A DNA stretch of 64,000 nt from Neochlamydia sp. S13 (GCF_000648235.2 NZ_AP017977.1:2046001-2110000), one strand, 5' to 3'. Positions 30,376 through 40,428 are shown, counted from the first letter of the stretch. Translations and numbers: made by a program. The notes: generated by a model from the letters alone, not told the origin.

Positions 30376-33123
30376 ATGGTTAGCCCTCTACAAAATAATA
30401 GTCAGCAAGATCCTTCGACCGAAAACATCTCAGCCGTTAATTCTGGGGTGAAAGCCAATTCCAATGCTTCCTCCTCGGCTTCCTCCCCCTCTTCCACACA
30501 AGTTTCTGGGGATACCTTAGCTAGTAAAGCTTTAGCTAACCCAGGACTGGTTATTTTCAATCCTGATAATCCTCAAATTCCTAAACCTTCCCTTCTCTCT
30601 TATTTGCAAATAGTTTCTCTTGCCACGCGCATGAATAAGCAAAGCTCATACAGCGAGAGTGCCCTCATTAATCTGCTTCGATCCAATTTTTACAAAAATT
30701 CTATCGATAATGCCAATAATCTCTTGCAAATCCTCCAAGAACTTCTGAGCCTACAAGCTGAAACTCAAAAAATCAACCAAGACGCTAATGATGGGATTAA
30801 TTTAGTAAACATACCCATTGCTGACTACAATAGCGGTGTTTCCCAGGATAATAGCAGCACCACAAGTATCCATAACGCAGCCATTAATTTTAATAATGCC
30901 TACACCCTTTATCAAGCTCAAACGCAAGCTTTTCTAGCCGGTAACATTTCTGCTGAAGAATATGCCCAAAACACCGCTACCTACAATGCTGCACAAGCGA
31001 CATATAATCAGGCTGTTAATACTTACAATAACTATGTCACTTCCCGTAATCAGACAATTAATAATTACAATGACGCTGCCAATGCTTATAACAATCAAGC
31101 AGCCAAAAACAATCAAAAGCTAGCGGAGATTAACGAAAAAAGAAAAAGATATGGCTTAGAGCCTCTTCCCGCTCAAGAACTACTTCCTACCTATGCTCCT
31201 CTTTTACCTATAGCCTCTTCTGCACCTCCTGCTCCCGTAAATGTCCCTGCCCTCATTAATGCTTCGCCCATCCCTTTGCTTACTCCTTATCCCACTGCCA
31301 CTCCTACCGATTTAATTGAATCTATCTATCTACCTCTTTTTCAGCTCACCTTTGCTGTCGTAGGGCAAATTAACAAGGGCTTAAAGTTAAATCTAGATAT
31401 GCGAGAATTTCTTGATTATTACTTACCCGTTAAAACATCTTTAATGGCTCTTCCTGCTTCCTTTGCTTCTCAAATGGTTACAAATAACAATTCAGCAGCA
31501 GGCAACAGCAACACTGCAGGCTTAGCTTCTATTGCAGCCTCTCTAGAGCCTTCCATCGTCGCAAGGCTGCATAATCAAGGAAATCAAAATGCCTATTATC
31601 AAAGGTTTAATGCTGTGTTAAAACCAGGAACGATTGATGTATCCTTAGTAGCCACTGCCAATATATTGGCCAGTGCTTCCCTGGTGAGTGGCCAGCAGAT
31701 GATTGATCTACTAAAAAATGATGCAGCTGGCCGTACTATTGATGGCGTCAATATAAGCAAAGCTTTAGCCTTGGGCTTTATTAGCAATGTCACCCATCTT
31801 ATCTCTCAAAATAGCTTATCCTCTGCTTTACAAGACCTTAATGATAACCCTGCCGCTAGCCAGGCTTTAAACACTTTAAGCGCGATCATTAACCTCTCAT
31901 CGGCAGGAGTAGCTTTAAGTTTACTGTCTTCTTCCTTAGGACAATCTGGCTTAGGCGCCCAATTATTAGGCTTGGCTGGTCTCAGCTCATCCACTATTGC
32001 TAGCTTAACTGGGCAAGGATTAGGCATCAATGATTTCGCTTCCAATCCTTTTGTCCAGGCCTATGCCGCTCAACAGTTATCTACTCAAATTGCTAATGCA
32101 TTAGGATTGCAAGCAGGTTTATCCTCAAGTGGCCTAGGTGCTCTTCAACAAATGCTTCAAAATGCTGTTTTAACCTCTTTTCAACAAACTTCTTCTGTAG
32201 CAGCTTCCGATCAATTTTTTAATAATCTAGCCCAAAATTTAACCAAAAATGGAATTACAGGCGAGCAGGCCGCTGATGCACTTTCTGCCGCTTCTACCGC
32301 CTTTTATGATCCGCTTTTTACCTCTCAAATTGATTTTAGAGACGGCTTAAAAAAATCTTTGGAATCGCAAGGTTTTTCTTCCGGTGACGCCTTACAAATA
32401 GCCAGCTCAATAGCAGGTGTTGCTCCTACTGCTACAAGCGATCCTTTTTTTACTCCCAATGATCTAGACACCAATCTGTTCATTAGTAATTTAGCCAGCA
32501 ATTTAACGCTTGCTGGAATCTCTACACCCTCTGAAATTGCCAACAAAGTTGCTGCTGCTTTGTTAGCAAACACCGAACAAATCTCTCAAGCTACTTTAAG
32601 AGACAACTTGCAATATCAGCTGGGACTACAAGGGTTGGCTAAAGACGAAGCTCGCCGAATAGCTACAGGCATTTCTTTATCTCCCGCCCTTGAGAACAAT
32701 CCTCTTTCCCAAGCTAATCTCCATCAAGAGCTTCTAAGCAGTATGACTGCTGTTTATCTACCCATAATAGGCTTAAAGAAAGCTCAAGAGCAAGCTCAGC
32801 AGCTTGCTGATCTGCTGGTGGGGCCTGCCAATGCAAATGCTAAAGATATCCATGATGCCGCACAACCTTATTCATTAGTCAGAAGCATTGCTGACCATTT
32901 AGACAACATAAAAAAGACAGAAAATGAGGCTTTTTTTGAAGCAACCGTAGAAAGTTTTAAAGACTACATTAAGCCTTCTTTAGATCTATATACCTTCACC
33001 CAGCGATTGATGGACCCTGCCAATAAGTTAGTCTATGCCAACGATTTAATGCTTGCCCCTGCTGTTAATACGGGTGCCATCAAAATGGGAGGAACCAATC
33101 CAGCTTTGGAAGTGGCCGTATAA
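30376..33123 (+). CDS. Large Ser/Asn/Ala-rich protein, putative type III secreted
   Basis: 915 residues, no known domain recognised. The first 60 residues are Ser/Asn/Thr-rich and unstructured, typical of a type III secretion signal. Residues about 150-260 form a helical region full of YN and NNAY repeats (NAAQATYNQAVNTYNN). After a proline-rich stretch (about 270-310), the C-terminal half has degenerate helical repeats of the form LxxxLxxxGhxxxxAxxhA (for example near residues 615, 655 and 695). There is no signal peptide. It is the first gene of a co-directional block that includes SycD chaperones and translocators, which supports secretion. Confidence 0.6.
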   Translation: MVSPLQNNSQQDPSTENISAVNSGVKANSNASSSASSPSSTQVSGDTLASKALANPGLVIFNPDNPQIPKPSLLSYLQIVSLATRMNKQSSYSESALINLLRSNFYKNSIDNANNLLQILQELLSLQAETQKINQDANDGINLVNIPIADYNSGVSQDNSSTTSIHNAAINFNNAYTLYQAQTQAFLAGNISAEEYAQNTATYNAAQATYNQAVNTYNNYVTSRNQTINNYNDAANAYNNQAAKNNQKLAEINEKRKRYGLEPLPAQELLPTYAPLLPIASSAPPAPVNVPALINASPIPLLTPYPTATPTDLIESIYLPLFQLTFAVVGQINKGLKLNLDMREFLDYYLPVKTSLMALPASFASQMVTNNNSAAGNSNTAGLASIAASLEPSIVARLHNQGNQNAYYQRFNAVLKPGTIDVSLVATANILASASLVSGQQMIDLLKNDAAGRTIDGVNISKALALGFISNVTHLISQNSLSSALQDLNDNPAASQALNTLSAIINLSSAGVALSLLSSSLGQSGLGAQLLGLAGLSSSTIASLTGQGLGINDFASNPFVQAYAAQQLSTQIANALGLQAGLSSSGLGALQQMLQNAVLTSFQQTSSVAASDQFFNNLAQNLTKNGITGEQAADALSAASTAFYDPLFTSQIDFRDGLKKSLESQGFSSGDALQIASSIAGVAPTATSDPFFTPNDLDTNLFISNLASNLTLAGISTPSEIANKVAAALLANTEQISQATLRDNLQYQLGLQGLAKDEARRIATGISLSPALENNPLSQANLHQELLSSMTAVYLPIIGLKKAQEQAQQLADLLVGPANANAKDIHDAAQPYSLVRSIADHLDNIKKTENEAFFEATVESFKDYIKPSLDLYTFTQRLMDPANKLVYANDLMLAPAVNTGAIKMGGTNPALEVAV

Positions 33124-33302
33124 AAATATTAAAAATAATTATTAAAATAAAGATTTATACTTTATAAAGAAAAGAGCAGTTGAGAAGAAAAAATTTAACT
33201 TACTTACGCTCATCTGCTTACTAAAAAACTTAAAAAAAATCTAAGTAAGAATGCCTGATATTAAACATGAAGTCCTTCATTGACTATAAGAAGGGGTAGG
33301 TT

Positions 33303-34637
33303 ATGACCTTTACAACACCATATGTAAATATAAGTGGAATGCCCAGTGCTATTCCTACACGGCTAGAATATACTAATGCTAAAGTGGCCTCTGCTTACTA
33401 TAATGCTATTATGGCGTTTGTAAGAGTGTTGCAGCTGCAAGGCTCTACGACCTCATCCAATGCCTACCCGGCATCACTTATTTCTGCCTTAAACGTTTCC
33501 GAAGTCAATGCTGCGCTTAATCAATTGACTAATCTGGCTAAGTACGGAGTCATTGTAACAAGCTCAGGGCAGATCATCTACCCTAGCTCAATCGTAAGCG
33601 CGGGCTTTTTGGCTGCCCATGGCTTATCCGCTAAAGTCCCTCCCTCAGCAGGTAAGTCTTCTTATAATCAACATCTCATGACGATGAGTATGGCACAAGA
33701 TTATGATGCCATTTTACGCTCTCTTGCAGCAATTGGCGTGAATACCAATGCGGCTGGCAGCAATATTCCCCAGCTAAGTGCTAACCAATTAAAACAATGG
33801 TTAGACCTAGCTATTCAAGTCTCCGCAGTTGCTAATGCTGTCCAGGCAGCACAGTTAGAGGGCTATGGAGGAGCACGCGGCTTACAAAGCATTATTGAAA
33901 TTGACTACGTTCAAACAGGTAACCAGATCATTTCCAAAAATATGGCTCAGCTAAAAAGTGCTTTGAATACGACCCAACAAATTTTAGATAATTTAGCCGA
34001 ACTTCAAAATTTACATAACCAAATTACTACAAAATCTAGTGCTTTTAATTTTAACTATGGGGATGGCAGGGGTAAAGACGGGCCGTCCGCTTGGAGCCCT
34101 GGTTATCAACAAGCGGCAAGTGCCTTCTATAACAAGCCTATTACCCCTGTTATTCTTCCTTCTATTGCTCCTGGATCTTCAGGATTTGTCTCGGCCTATA
34201 AGAAATTGGTGAACATCCGTACCCAATTAACTGAACAGCTAAAAACACTTTCAGCGATTACTTCCGCAAGCGATAGAAGCAATGTTACTAGCTTATATTC
34301 AAGGCTTAAACAAGTTTTAACAGATTTAAATACTACATTCAGTGTAAATGGCCAACCCGTTCTCTCGACCACGCCACCAGGGCTAGCTTCAGCAGGCTTT
34401 AGAAAATGGATGTTAGATAATTATAGTGCTTTTAACAGTAGCGATGCTAATGCAGCAGGAAAGTTTCAGCAAAATATTACCTTTGCTATTACAGCTAGTG
34501 AAAACTTAAATGATACTCAAAAAGAGACGGTGAGGAATTATCTTTATATCTTTGAGGAATATTATAAATCTGCGTCCGCAGCTCTACAAGCGATTTCACA
34601 AATTATCCAAAAAATGGCCCAGAATATCGCTAGGTAA
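33303..34637 (+). CDS. Putative secreted helical protein, 444 residues
   Basis: Not recognised. Mostly helical and Ala/Ser/Gln-rich, without signal peptide or clear membrane helix, and starting MTFTTPYVNISGMPSAIPTR. The C-terminal tail (SAALQAISQIIQKMAQNIAR) is an amphipathic helix of a kind common at the ends of type III substrates. It lies 180 bases after the 915-codon gene, with its own ribosome site (AAGGGGTAGG). A link to the chlamydial DUF582 substrates is conceivable but not shown. Role inferred from position before the SycD genes. Confidence 0.6.
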   Translation: MTFTTPYVNISGMPSAIPTRLEYTNAKVASAYYNAIMAFVRVLQLQGSTTSSNAYPASLISALNVSEVNAALNQLTNLAKYGVIVTSSGQIIYPSSIVSAGFLAAHGLSAKVPPSAGKSSYNQHLMTMSMAQDYDAILRSLAAIGVNTNAAGSNIPQLSANQLKQWLDLAIQVSAVANAVQAAQLEGYGGARGLQSIIEIDYVQTGNQIISKNMAQLKSALNTTQQILDNLAELQNLHNQITTKSSAFNFNYGDGRGKDGPSAWSPGYQQAASAFYNKPITPVILPSIAPGSSGFVSAYKKLVNIRTQLTEQLKTLSAITSASDRSNVTSLYSRLKQVLTDLNTTFSVNGQPVLSTTPPGLASAGFRKWMLDNYSAFNSSDANAAGKFQQNITFAITASENLNDTQKETVRNYLYIFEEYYKSASAALQAISQIIQKMAQNIAR

Positions 34638-34780
34638 ACTTATTAACAGTAAAAGATAAATAAAAAAAATTTACAATATAAGCATGAAGCCTTTAGTAGA
34701 TCTTAAAGACAGCCTCTTTTCTTTCTACACATGATTTTAAGGTCTTATTAAATAACTTCGGCATTTTTAGGAGGAGCCCT

Positions 34781-36109
34781 ATGACCTCAAGTACTAATTC
34801 ACAAAATTTTTTAGAAGATCTTAACAGTATTGCTGGCTCATATGTGCTAGATACAAGTCTTTCTTATGTGAGTGGCCAACTAGCTGTGATACCGACTCAA
34901 AAATTATATAACACTTCTACCACGAGTGCAGCGACCCTTAATAGCAATTTAACTCCCGCCAATTTTAATTCCATAGATACGACCGACATTACAAGTTTTA
35001 TCAACCAATTTTATACTAAAGTCTTAGGCTATCCTAGCACAAGCTCCATCCCTTCTGCAGCTTATGATCCTTCCAATTCAGCTAGCCCTTTAAAAGGATT
35101 ATATAATATTTATACAGCCTCAGTGGGTGCCAATCCGAATATAGGAAATACAGATCTTAGTAGCATTATCAATGTTTCCAATCTACCTGGACAATTCAAA
35201 GCAGCCTTCTCTGATTTCATTAAAAATTTTAATTTCTCGATCTTATCTAGTAGTAGTACCTCAGAAACTCTCACTCTTAACGGCACTACCTATACAGCTA
35301 CCCTTAGCAACAACTATGGAAATTTTACTAAAGCTTTCCTCAACTACTTAAGCACCACGACAGTTATCCAAACATCTAACAAATCTAGTGTGTTAAGTTT
35401 ATTGAATAGCCAAAATAGCACCGGCGTTACTTACGTGCAATCTTATCAAGCTATCTATGAATCTTTTAATGGTCCGGTAGGAACTTTATCTCAAAACTCT
35501 GCTAATTGGACTGTCGCGCAAAGAGTTTTTGTGCAACGTCTTTCTGCTTTCTATACCAGCGAGCTAGCCAAAACCGCTACTAGCAGCCAACCTTCAGGCT
35601 CTTTTGAGGCAAGCCAAGACTTAGGGGACTGGTACTCTTATACGCAAAACCTTTACTACAATCCTCAATTTAGCCCCACTGCCTTAACCAGGGATTCCAA
35701 TAGCACCTATATCTTAAATGAAGTTTTACTAGCTCTTATCAGCATGCTGGGGACTATACAAAATGTAGCTGCCTCCCAGTCTCAAACTTTAAGCTTCTTA
35801 TCGCAGTGGCAAGCTGCTTATAGTGATAAGCTTAGGCAAATGCGCACCTTTAGTCAAGGAGATGGTACAGTTCTAGGAGGCACCAATGGCTGGGACAAAG
35901 ATGCCGCCCAAGCCACCCGTAATGCGCTTAATAACGTCAACCAAAACTACATTAGTAAATTACAGGCCAGCCAACAAACCCTTTCTGATCAAGCCAAATC
36001 CTTGCAGGCTAATGTTAATCAAAGTAATGATGCAGCAAGTCAGCAGGGCAGTGTGGCCGACAGCATCTTGCAACAATTAAGCACAATATTATCTGCAATT
36101 TTCAAATAA
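34781..36109 (+). CDS. Putative secreted helical protein, 442 residues
   Basis: Not recognised. Ser/Thr/Asn-rich first half with many short strands, then a helical second half containing a TFSQGDGTVLGGTNGWDKDA segment and a long coiled-coil tail (QASQQTLSDQAKSLQANVNQ). No signal peptide. GGAGGAGCC is a strong ribosome site before the ATG. It ends only 31 bases before the first SycD chaperone gene, so it is the best candidate for a substrate of that chaperone. Similar length and composition to the preceding gene suggest an ancient duplication, not proven. Confidence 0.6.
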   Translation: MTSSTNSQNFLEDLNSIAGSYVLDTSLSYVSGQLAVIPTQKLYNTSTTSAATLNSNLTPANFNSIDTTDITSFINQFYTKVLGYPSTSSIPSAAYDPSNSASPLKGLYNIYTASVGANPNIGNTDLSSIINVSNLPGQFKAAFSDFIKNFNFSILSSSSTSETLTLNGTTYTATLSNNYGNFTKAFLNYLSTTTVIQTSNKSSVLSLLNSQNSTGVTYVQSYQAIYESFNGPVGTLSQNSANWTVAQRVFVQRLSAFYTSELAKTATSSQPSGSFEASQDLGDWYSYTQNLYYNPQFSPTALTRDSNSTYILNEVLLALISMLGTIQNVAASQSQTLSFLSQWQAAYSDKLRQMRTFSQGDGTVLGGTNGWDKDAAQATRNALNNVNQNYISKLQASQQTLSDQAKSLQANVNQSNDAASQQGSVADSILQQLSTILSAIFK

Positions 36110-36140
36110 TCCAGAATTTTCAATATAAAAAGGAAACTTC

Positions 36141-36695
36141 ATGAAAAGTGACGAAGAACAAATAAAAAAAGCTGTAGAAAGCTTAGGGGAACAGCTGAAG
36201 AATGATGCAAGCCAAGAAAAGAATGTGACTCAATTAGCTGACGAGTTTTTTAAAAATGGACATATGCCAAAAGACCTATTAAACCTTAGTGATCAGCAAG
36301 TGGAAGGACTTTATGCGCAAGGTTACAATTTTTATCAAACAGGCCGCTATAAAGATGCCGTGCAAGTTTTTCGTCTACTTATCATGTTAAATGCTAATGA
36401 AGCCAAATATATCCTTGGGCTTGCTTCCTGTTTTCACATGATGAAAGAATACAAAAACGCCGTAGATACCTACACCATTTGCTGTGTGCTAGATCCTGAA
36501 AACCCTATCCCCTACTATCACATGTCAGACTGCTTTGTAGCCATGAAAGATTCTTATTCCACGATTATTGCCTTGGAGATGGCGATTAAAAGAGCTGGTA
36601 GTAAACCTGAATTTCAAATGCTAAAAGATCGTGCTTTGCTGACTATAAAGCATTTACAAGAGGAAATTAAAGATACTATTAAAGCAGAAAAGTAA
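36141..36695 (+). CDS. SycD/LcrH-type class II type III secretion chaperone, copy 1
   Basis: 184 residues with three TPR units (about residues 50-150): LYAQGYNFYQTGRYKDAVQV, then the AKYILGLASCFHMMKEYKNA unit and the PYYHMSDCFVAMKD unit. This is the layout of SycD/LcrH/Scc2, which bind hydrophobic translocators in the cytosol before secretion. AAGGAAA lies before the ATG. Copy 2 follows 150 bases later. In Chlamydia an LcrH gene heads the copB-copD operon, so the partner here is probably one of the membrane-active proteins downstream. Confidence 0.92.
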   Translation: MKSDEEQIKKAVESLGEQLKNDASQEKNVTQLADEFFKNGHMPKDLLNLSDQQVEGLYAQGYNFYQTGRYKDAVQVFRLLIMLNANEAKYILGLASCFHMMKEYKNAVDTYTICCVLDPENPIPYYHMSDCFVAMKDSYSTIIALEMAIKRAGSKPEFQMLKDRALLTIKHLQEEIKDTIKAEK

Positions 36696-36765
36696 GGGTC
36701 TCTTTTACTCATCCAGCATTTACACAAGATGAATCAACAGGACAATTTACCTTATCTTAAAGGAG

Positions 36766-36781
36766 CCCCATGATCATTTGA
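36766..36781 (+). promoter_or_regulatory. Possible three-codon leader ORF before SycD copy 2
   Basis: AAAGGAG at 36760-36766 is followed by ATG ATC ATT TGA at 36770-36781, a minimal open frame with a strong ribosome site, 72 bases before the true start of the second chaperone. It may be the remnant of a displaced start or a leader; chance is possible. Confidence 0.25.
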
Positions 36782-36853
36782 ACCCCTAGAACTGCAAGAA
36801 AGACTTCAAACAAACATCTCACGCCATAAAACCTAATGAAGGAGAACTTATCC

Positions 36854-37480
36854 ATGGCAGAAGAAACACAAGACTTTAACCCAGAAGAATTTAGAAAAGC
36901 CATTAAAAAGACAGTGGATGCCCATCGAGGAAAATTAAGTGAAGAGGAGGTAAAGCTACAAGAACAAGCGCTGATCGATATTTTTGAAAATGGCATGTTA
37001 CCTGCCCAAGCTTTAGGTTTTGACGCAAATTTTATGGATTACGTTTATAAATTTGCTTATACCCTTTACCAAAAAAATGAAATTGAAGAAGCCAGCCAGC
37101 TTTATCGTTGGCTAAAAGTTATGGTACCTATTGATCAAAAATATACCATCGCCTTGACCCATTGCTATATTCAGCAAAAAAATTGGCTTGCCGCCGTTGC
37201 CATGCTTATGGAATTAGGCGTGCTAAATCCTGAAGATCCATTACCTTTTGAAAAGATGTGTGATTGCTTGATTGAGGCTAAAGATTATGCCAGTGCTCTT
37301 ATGGCTATAGAGCAGGCCATAAAAAGAGCAGCAGATAAGCAAGAATACATGCTAGATAAAGAAAAATGGTTGATGACTTACGACTATCTTCTTTCCCAAT
37401 TAGAGATTGATCCTGCCATTATAGAAAAAGTTAAAGCAGAAAATGAATCTATTACTCATGTAAAAAACTCCGAGAGGTAG
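36854..37480 (+). CDS. SycD/LcrH-type class II type III secretion chaperone, copy 2
   Basis: 208 residues with the same TPR layout as copy 1: FAYTLYQKNEIEEASQLYRW, a YTIALTHCYIQQKNWLAA unit and an EDPLPFEKMCDCLIEAKDY unit. I chose the ATG at 36854 (MAEETQDF) because AAGGAG lies 8 bases upstream; an ATG at 36836 in the same frame overlaps that ribosome site. The copies are clearly diverged, so they probably serve different clients. It is followed after 3 bases by the next gene. Confidence 0.92.
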   Translation: MAEETQDFNPEEFRKAIKKTVDAHRGKLSEEEVKLQEQALIDIFENGMLPAQALGFDANFMDYVYKFAYTLYQKNEIEEASQLYRWLKVMVPIDQKYTIALTHCYIQQKNWLAAVAMLMELGVLNPEDPLPFEKMCDCLIEAKDYASALMAIEQAIKRAADKQEYMLDKEKWLMTYDYLLSQLEIDPAIIEKVKAENESITHVKNSER

Positions 37481-37483
37481 ACG

Positions 37484-38170
37484 ATGAGCATCTCAGGAAG
37501 TGGAACAGGTGCCCCAGGCGGCATTCCAGAATTTTCTCTTCTCAATGATCAAAATGCCGCTAGCTATGCTTTACGCCTATCGATGGGCATTGCAAATAAT
37601 TTAGATTCTATTTCATTTACTGAGATTGACAAGCAAGCCTTATGGAAATATGACACCTCCCCAAGCAAGCCCACTTTACATCCTTTAGAACATATGCGCG
37701 TAGAAGTAACGCCCCCGCGAGCTGATGACACGTGGAAACAAGTGCTAGCAGAAATTACGGAGAGGCTGCCCAGCAATGTACGAGCAGCTTACGAGCAAAG
37801 CTTACAGGCCCCTATAGAAGAACGCAACCCCTCCTTAATTGCGCTAGGAAAGCTATTAGAAGGAGCAGCAAAAGTACTCAATGGAATTAAAAATTCTGCA
37901 AATGCTCTAGATTCTCAAAATCCTATCGCAGCGGCTGGCTCGCCGTTAGATTTTCGCAGGCAGATGAATTCAGAGTTAGCCGAAAAAGCCTTACAAGGCA
38001 TCCTTAAAGACAGCTTTCCCACTTTTGAAGCGATAAAAAATAGCTTAGCAAGCTTAGGGCCTAATGATCCATTTTTTGATGAGTTGATGGGAGCAGCCAA
38101 CCAATTAGGCATGGCCTACTCCACCCTTGCCCACATTCATAATAAAAAGGCTGCTGAAGGCCACCTATGA
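37484..38170 (+). CDS. Unknown protein of the translocator operon, 228 residues
   Basis: Not recognised. Soluble and helical, with a Gly/Pro-rich start (MSISGSGTGAPGGIPEFSLL) and no membrane segment. Its ribosome site (GAGAGG) overlaps the end of the second chaperone gene, and its last bases overlap the next start by four bases (ATGA), so expression is tightly coupled to its neighbours. By position it corresponds to the small unknown gene between lcrH and copB in Chlamydia (CT577), but I see no sequence evidence for orthology. Confidence 0.65.
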   Translation: MSISGSGTGAPGGIPEFSLLNDQNAASYALRLSMGIANNLDSISFTEIDKQALWKYDTSPSKPTLHPLEHMRVEVTPPRADDTWKQVLAEITERLPSNVRAAYEQSLQAPIEERNPSLIALGKLLEGAAKVLNGIKNSANALDSQNPIAAAGSPLDFRRQMNSELAEKALQGILKDSFPTFEAIKNSLASLGPNDPFFDELMGAANQLGMAYSTLAHIHNKKAAEGHL

Positions 38171-39129
38171 AAGAAAACAATAGTGAAATACAAAAAGCTA
38201 GAAAAAATCTAGCCCATGCTTTGGAGGCCGTTAAAGAGAGTTATAATAGAAAAAACCATGGAGAATTTCTAACTATTTTGGGTCCGCTGATTAGCTCTTT
38301 AAGTACGGTGACTATGGCCCAAACGATTAAGGAAGCTGCCCCCGCACTTTTATTAAGCTTTAAAATTGCTTTGCAAGGGATCGAAAAAGAGGAAAGCTCG
38401 GCGGGAATTATGGGAAAAGCTTTAACCTCATCCACTCAAAGGTTAGTAGATTTTATCGCAAGAATCCATCTACTCCAAGAAGATCAAGGAAATAAGCAAT
38501 TATTGCTAATGATTTCTCGTGGCCTTGTCCTCACCACCATTGCTTTAAGCTGGGCCTTAAGCCATTTTAGCTTTACCTACTCCTCACCTCTTAAAGAAAA
38601 AGATGAAAAGGAACAACAAAGAAAGCAATCTTTTGGAATTGAGTTAGCTCTAATCCTTACCTTGAAAACAGGCATTTGGCAAAAAATTGTGGAAAGCTTT
38701 GTAAGTGCATGTGGAGCCACTACCAAGCAACAGCAAGCCCTGACAGCATTAATACTTCCTCTTCTATTAATTTTGTCTTTATTAACAGTGGCTAGGGGAA
38801 AAAAGAAACTTTTAGAAGAGCTTTTTCTACATTTAAAGGCTGAATTAGTGGAGGGATTAGAAAATCTCCAAACTTTTTTACCCTCTTTGGCTGGCGAGCC
38901 TGTATCCAACATAGCTCTATATATTCAGCAGGCTACGGCTAGCTTGAAAGAAGAGGATTTTGATCATTTATATCAGGCTTATACAGGGGTTCTTGAAAGC
39001 ATTGATGCCACCCCTAGCCAGCTCAATGAAGAGATCGAAGAAATTATTTATTTTGCTGAAACTATTTACACGGCATTTAGGAGCGGTTCTATAGAATTTA
39101 ACCATACGACCGTCTCGCAGTTAATATAA
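38167..39129 (+). CDS. Membrane-segment protein of the translocator operon
   Basis: 320 residues. Hydrophobic segments lie at about 118-137 (MISRGLVLTTIALSWALSHF), 158-172 and 191-210 (ALTALILPLLLILSLLTVAR), with helical soluble ends. There is no signal peptide. In this setting it may be an additional membrane-inserting translocator component, or an inner-membrane protein of the secretion apparatus; the sequence does not decide. Translationally coupled to the preceding gene (ATGA) and 45 bases before the CopD-like gene. Confidence 0.6.
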   Translation: MKENNSEIQKARKNLAHALEAVKESYNRKNHGEFLTILGPLISSLSTVTMAQTIKEAAPALLLSFKIALQGIEKEESSAGIMGKALTSSTQRLVDFIARIHLLQEDQGNKQLLLMISRGLVLTTIALSWALSHFSFTYSSPLKEKDEKEQQRKQSFGIELALILTLKTGIWQKIVESFVSACGATTKQQQALTALILPLLLILSLLTVARGKKKLLEELFLHLKAELVEGLENLQTFLPSLAGEPVSNIALYIQQATASLKEEDFDHLYQAYTGVLESIDATPSQLNEEIEEIIYFAETIYTAFRSGSIEFNHTTVSQLI

Positions 39130-39174
39130 AAAATTTAACAACAATTCTCTTCAAAAATAGAGAAGGAGGAAATT

Positions 39175-40410
39175 ATGACATCTGGAAATATCACAGGACA
39201 AAGCCAGGGAGGCGGAGTTTATCTACCCCCTTCTGATTCTGGAGCCGTTCCCGCTGCAGGAGCGAATTCAGCTGCCAAAGCAGTAGCTCAGCCCAACCAG
39301 GCCTATTATACAGATAGCACCTCCACTGGAAAAGAGGCTGTATCTGCTAAACATACACGCAATCTACTCGCACATATTCCTCCTCCTAATGCCCAGGCTG
39401 CCGGGGTATCAGAATCTTCAGGCACAGGCAATCCCTTTTTACGACCCAATCCCCTGGTGGCCTTTTTTATGAATTTTACAGAAATTTCTAATGTCTTACG
39501 TCAAATGACCATGGCTCAAGAAGAAATTACTTTATCTCAAATGAGTATGATTAATGAGCTGGCCAAAGGCCAAGCCCAGCAAATTCTACAAGCAGCTGAA
39601 AAAGAGTCTAAGATGTATATGGCCAGTGCAATCGCCTGCTTTATGGAAGCAGGAGTTTCATTAGGACAAGCCGCCATGCAATTTAGGGTCAATCGCAACA
39701 CTGATAAAGAAATGAAATCACAAAAAAAAACGTACGAAGATAACGCTGAACGCCTTAAAGGCCATAAAGCAAATGCTAAACAGCACTACGATGAAGTGTC
39801 AGGCCAACACACAGCCAACGAAATGAAAGTCAAACAAATGAGAAATGCGGATAAAAATGTAACCGAGGCTAAAAAAAATCTAGAAGATGCTAAGCAAGGT
39901 GGCTCTAGAGAAGAAATTACAACGGCTGAGAAAAATTTGAAAGATGCTGAAGATCAAAGAGCAGCAAAGTTGAAGGAAGCGGAAGCTGAGAGCTTAAGAA
40001 GCTCTGAGGAATCTTTGTCTGCTAAAAGAGATTTAAATAAGGCCAACTATGAATCTGAGACAGCAAATTATGAACTAGAAAAATTTAATACTAGCTATTT
40101 CATGACCCATGCCAATAGCGTGTCTAACAAAATGATGATCTTCAACATGACTTCCACCATGCTAAATAAGTCTACCGAGGGACTGATGAACTTATGGAAA
40201 TCAGAATTGGTGGTAGAGAAAGCTCAAGCAGAGGCTTTAAAAGCCATGATGGATGCTTACATCCAAAACTCTTTTAAAACTGTGGACTTAATGAATAACG
40301 CTAAAAGCGAAAATTCAAAATTAATTGCCGATCTTATGCAGCAACTACGTAAATTTTCTGAAGATGAAAGGAAGCTGGGAAGCTCTGTTGGGGTTCAGTC
40401 TACAGGCTAA
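39175..40410 (+). CDS. CopD/SctB-like putative type III translocator
   Basis: 411 residues with an unstructured Gly/Ser/Ala-rich start, a conserved-looking region NPLVAFFMNFTEISNVLRQM (about residues 93-112), one moderately hydrophobic segment (YMASAIACFMEAGVSLGQAA, about 147-166), a highly charged coiled coil (about 185-310) and a helical tail. One short hydrophobic region between coiled coils is the layout of the minor translocator. GGAGGA is a strong ribosome site. The assignment rests on architecture and on its place beside the SycD and CopB-like genes. Confidence 0.65.
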   Translation: MTSGNITGQSQGGGVYLPPSDSGAVPAAGANSAAKAVAQPNQAYYTDSTSTGKEAVSAKHTRNLLAHIPPPNAQAAGVSESSGTGNPFLRPNPLVAFFMNFTEISNVLRQMTMAQEEITLSQMSMINELAKGQAQQILQAAEKESKMYMASAIACFMEAGVSLGQAAMQFRVNRNTDKEMKSQKKTYEDNAERLKGHKANAKQHYDEVSGQHTANEMKVKQMRNADKNVTEAKKNLEDAKQGGSREEITTAEKNLKDAEDQRAAKLKEAEAESLRSSEESLSAKRDLNKANYESETANYELEKFNTSYFMTHANSVSNKMMIFNMTSTMLNKSTEGLMNLWKSELVVEKAQAEALKAMMDAYIQNSFKTVDLMNNAKSENSKLIADLMQQLRKFSEDERKLGSSVGVQSTG

Positions 40411-40428
40411 GTCAGATAAGCATAAACG

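Noticed and set aside
33303-36109. Assignment of the 444- and 442-residue proteins to the chlamydial DUF582 effector family
   Set aside because: Composition and C-terminal helices are suggestive only. No motif was clear enough by eye; a profile search is needed.
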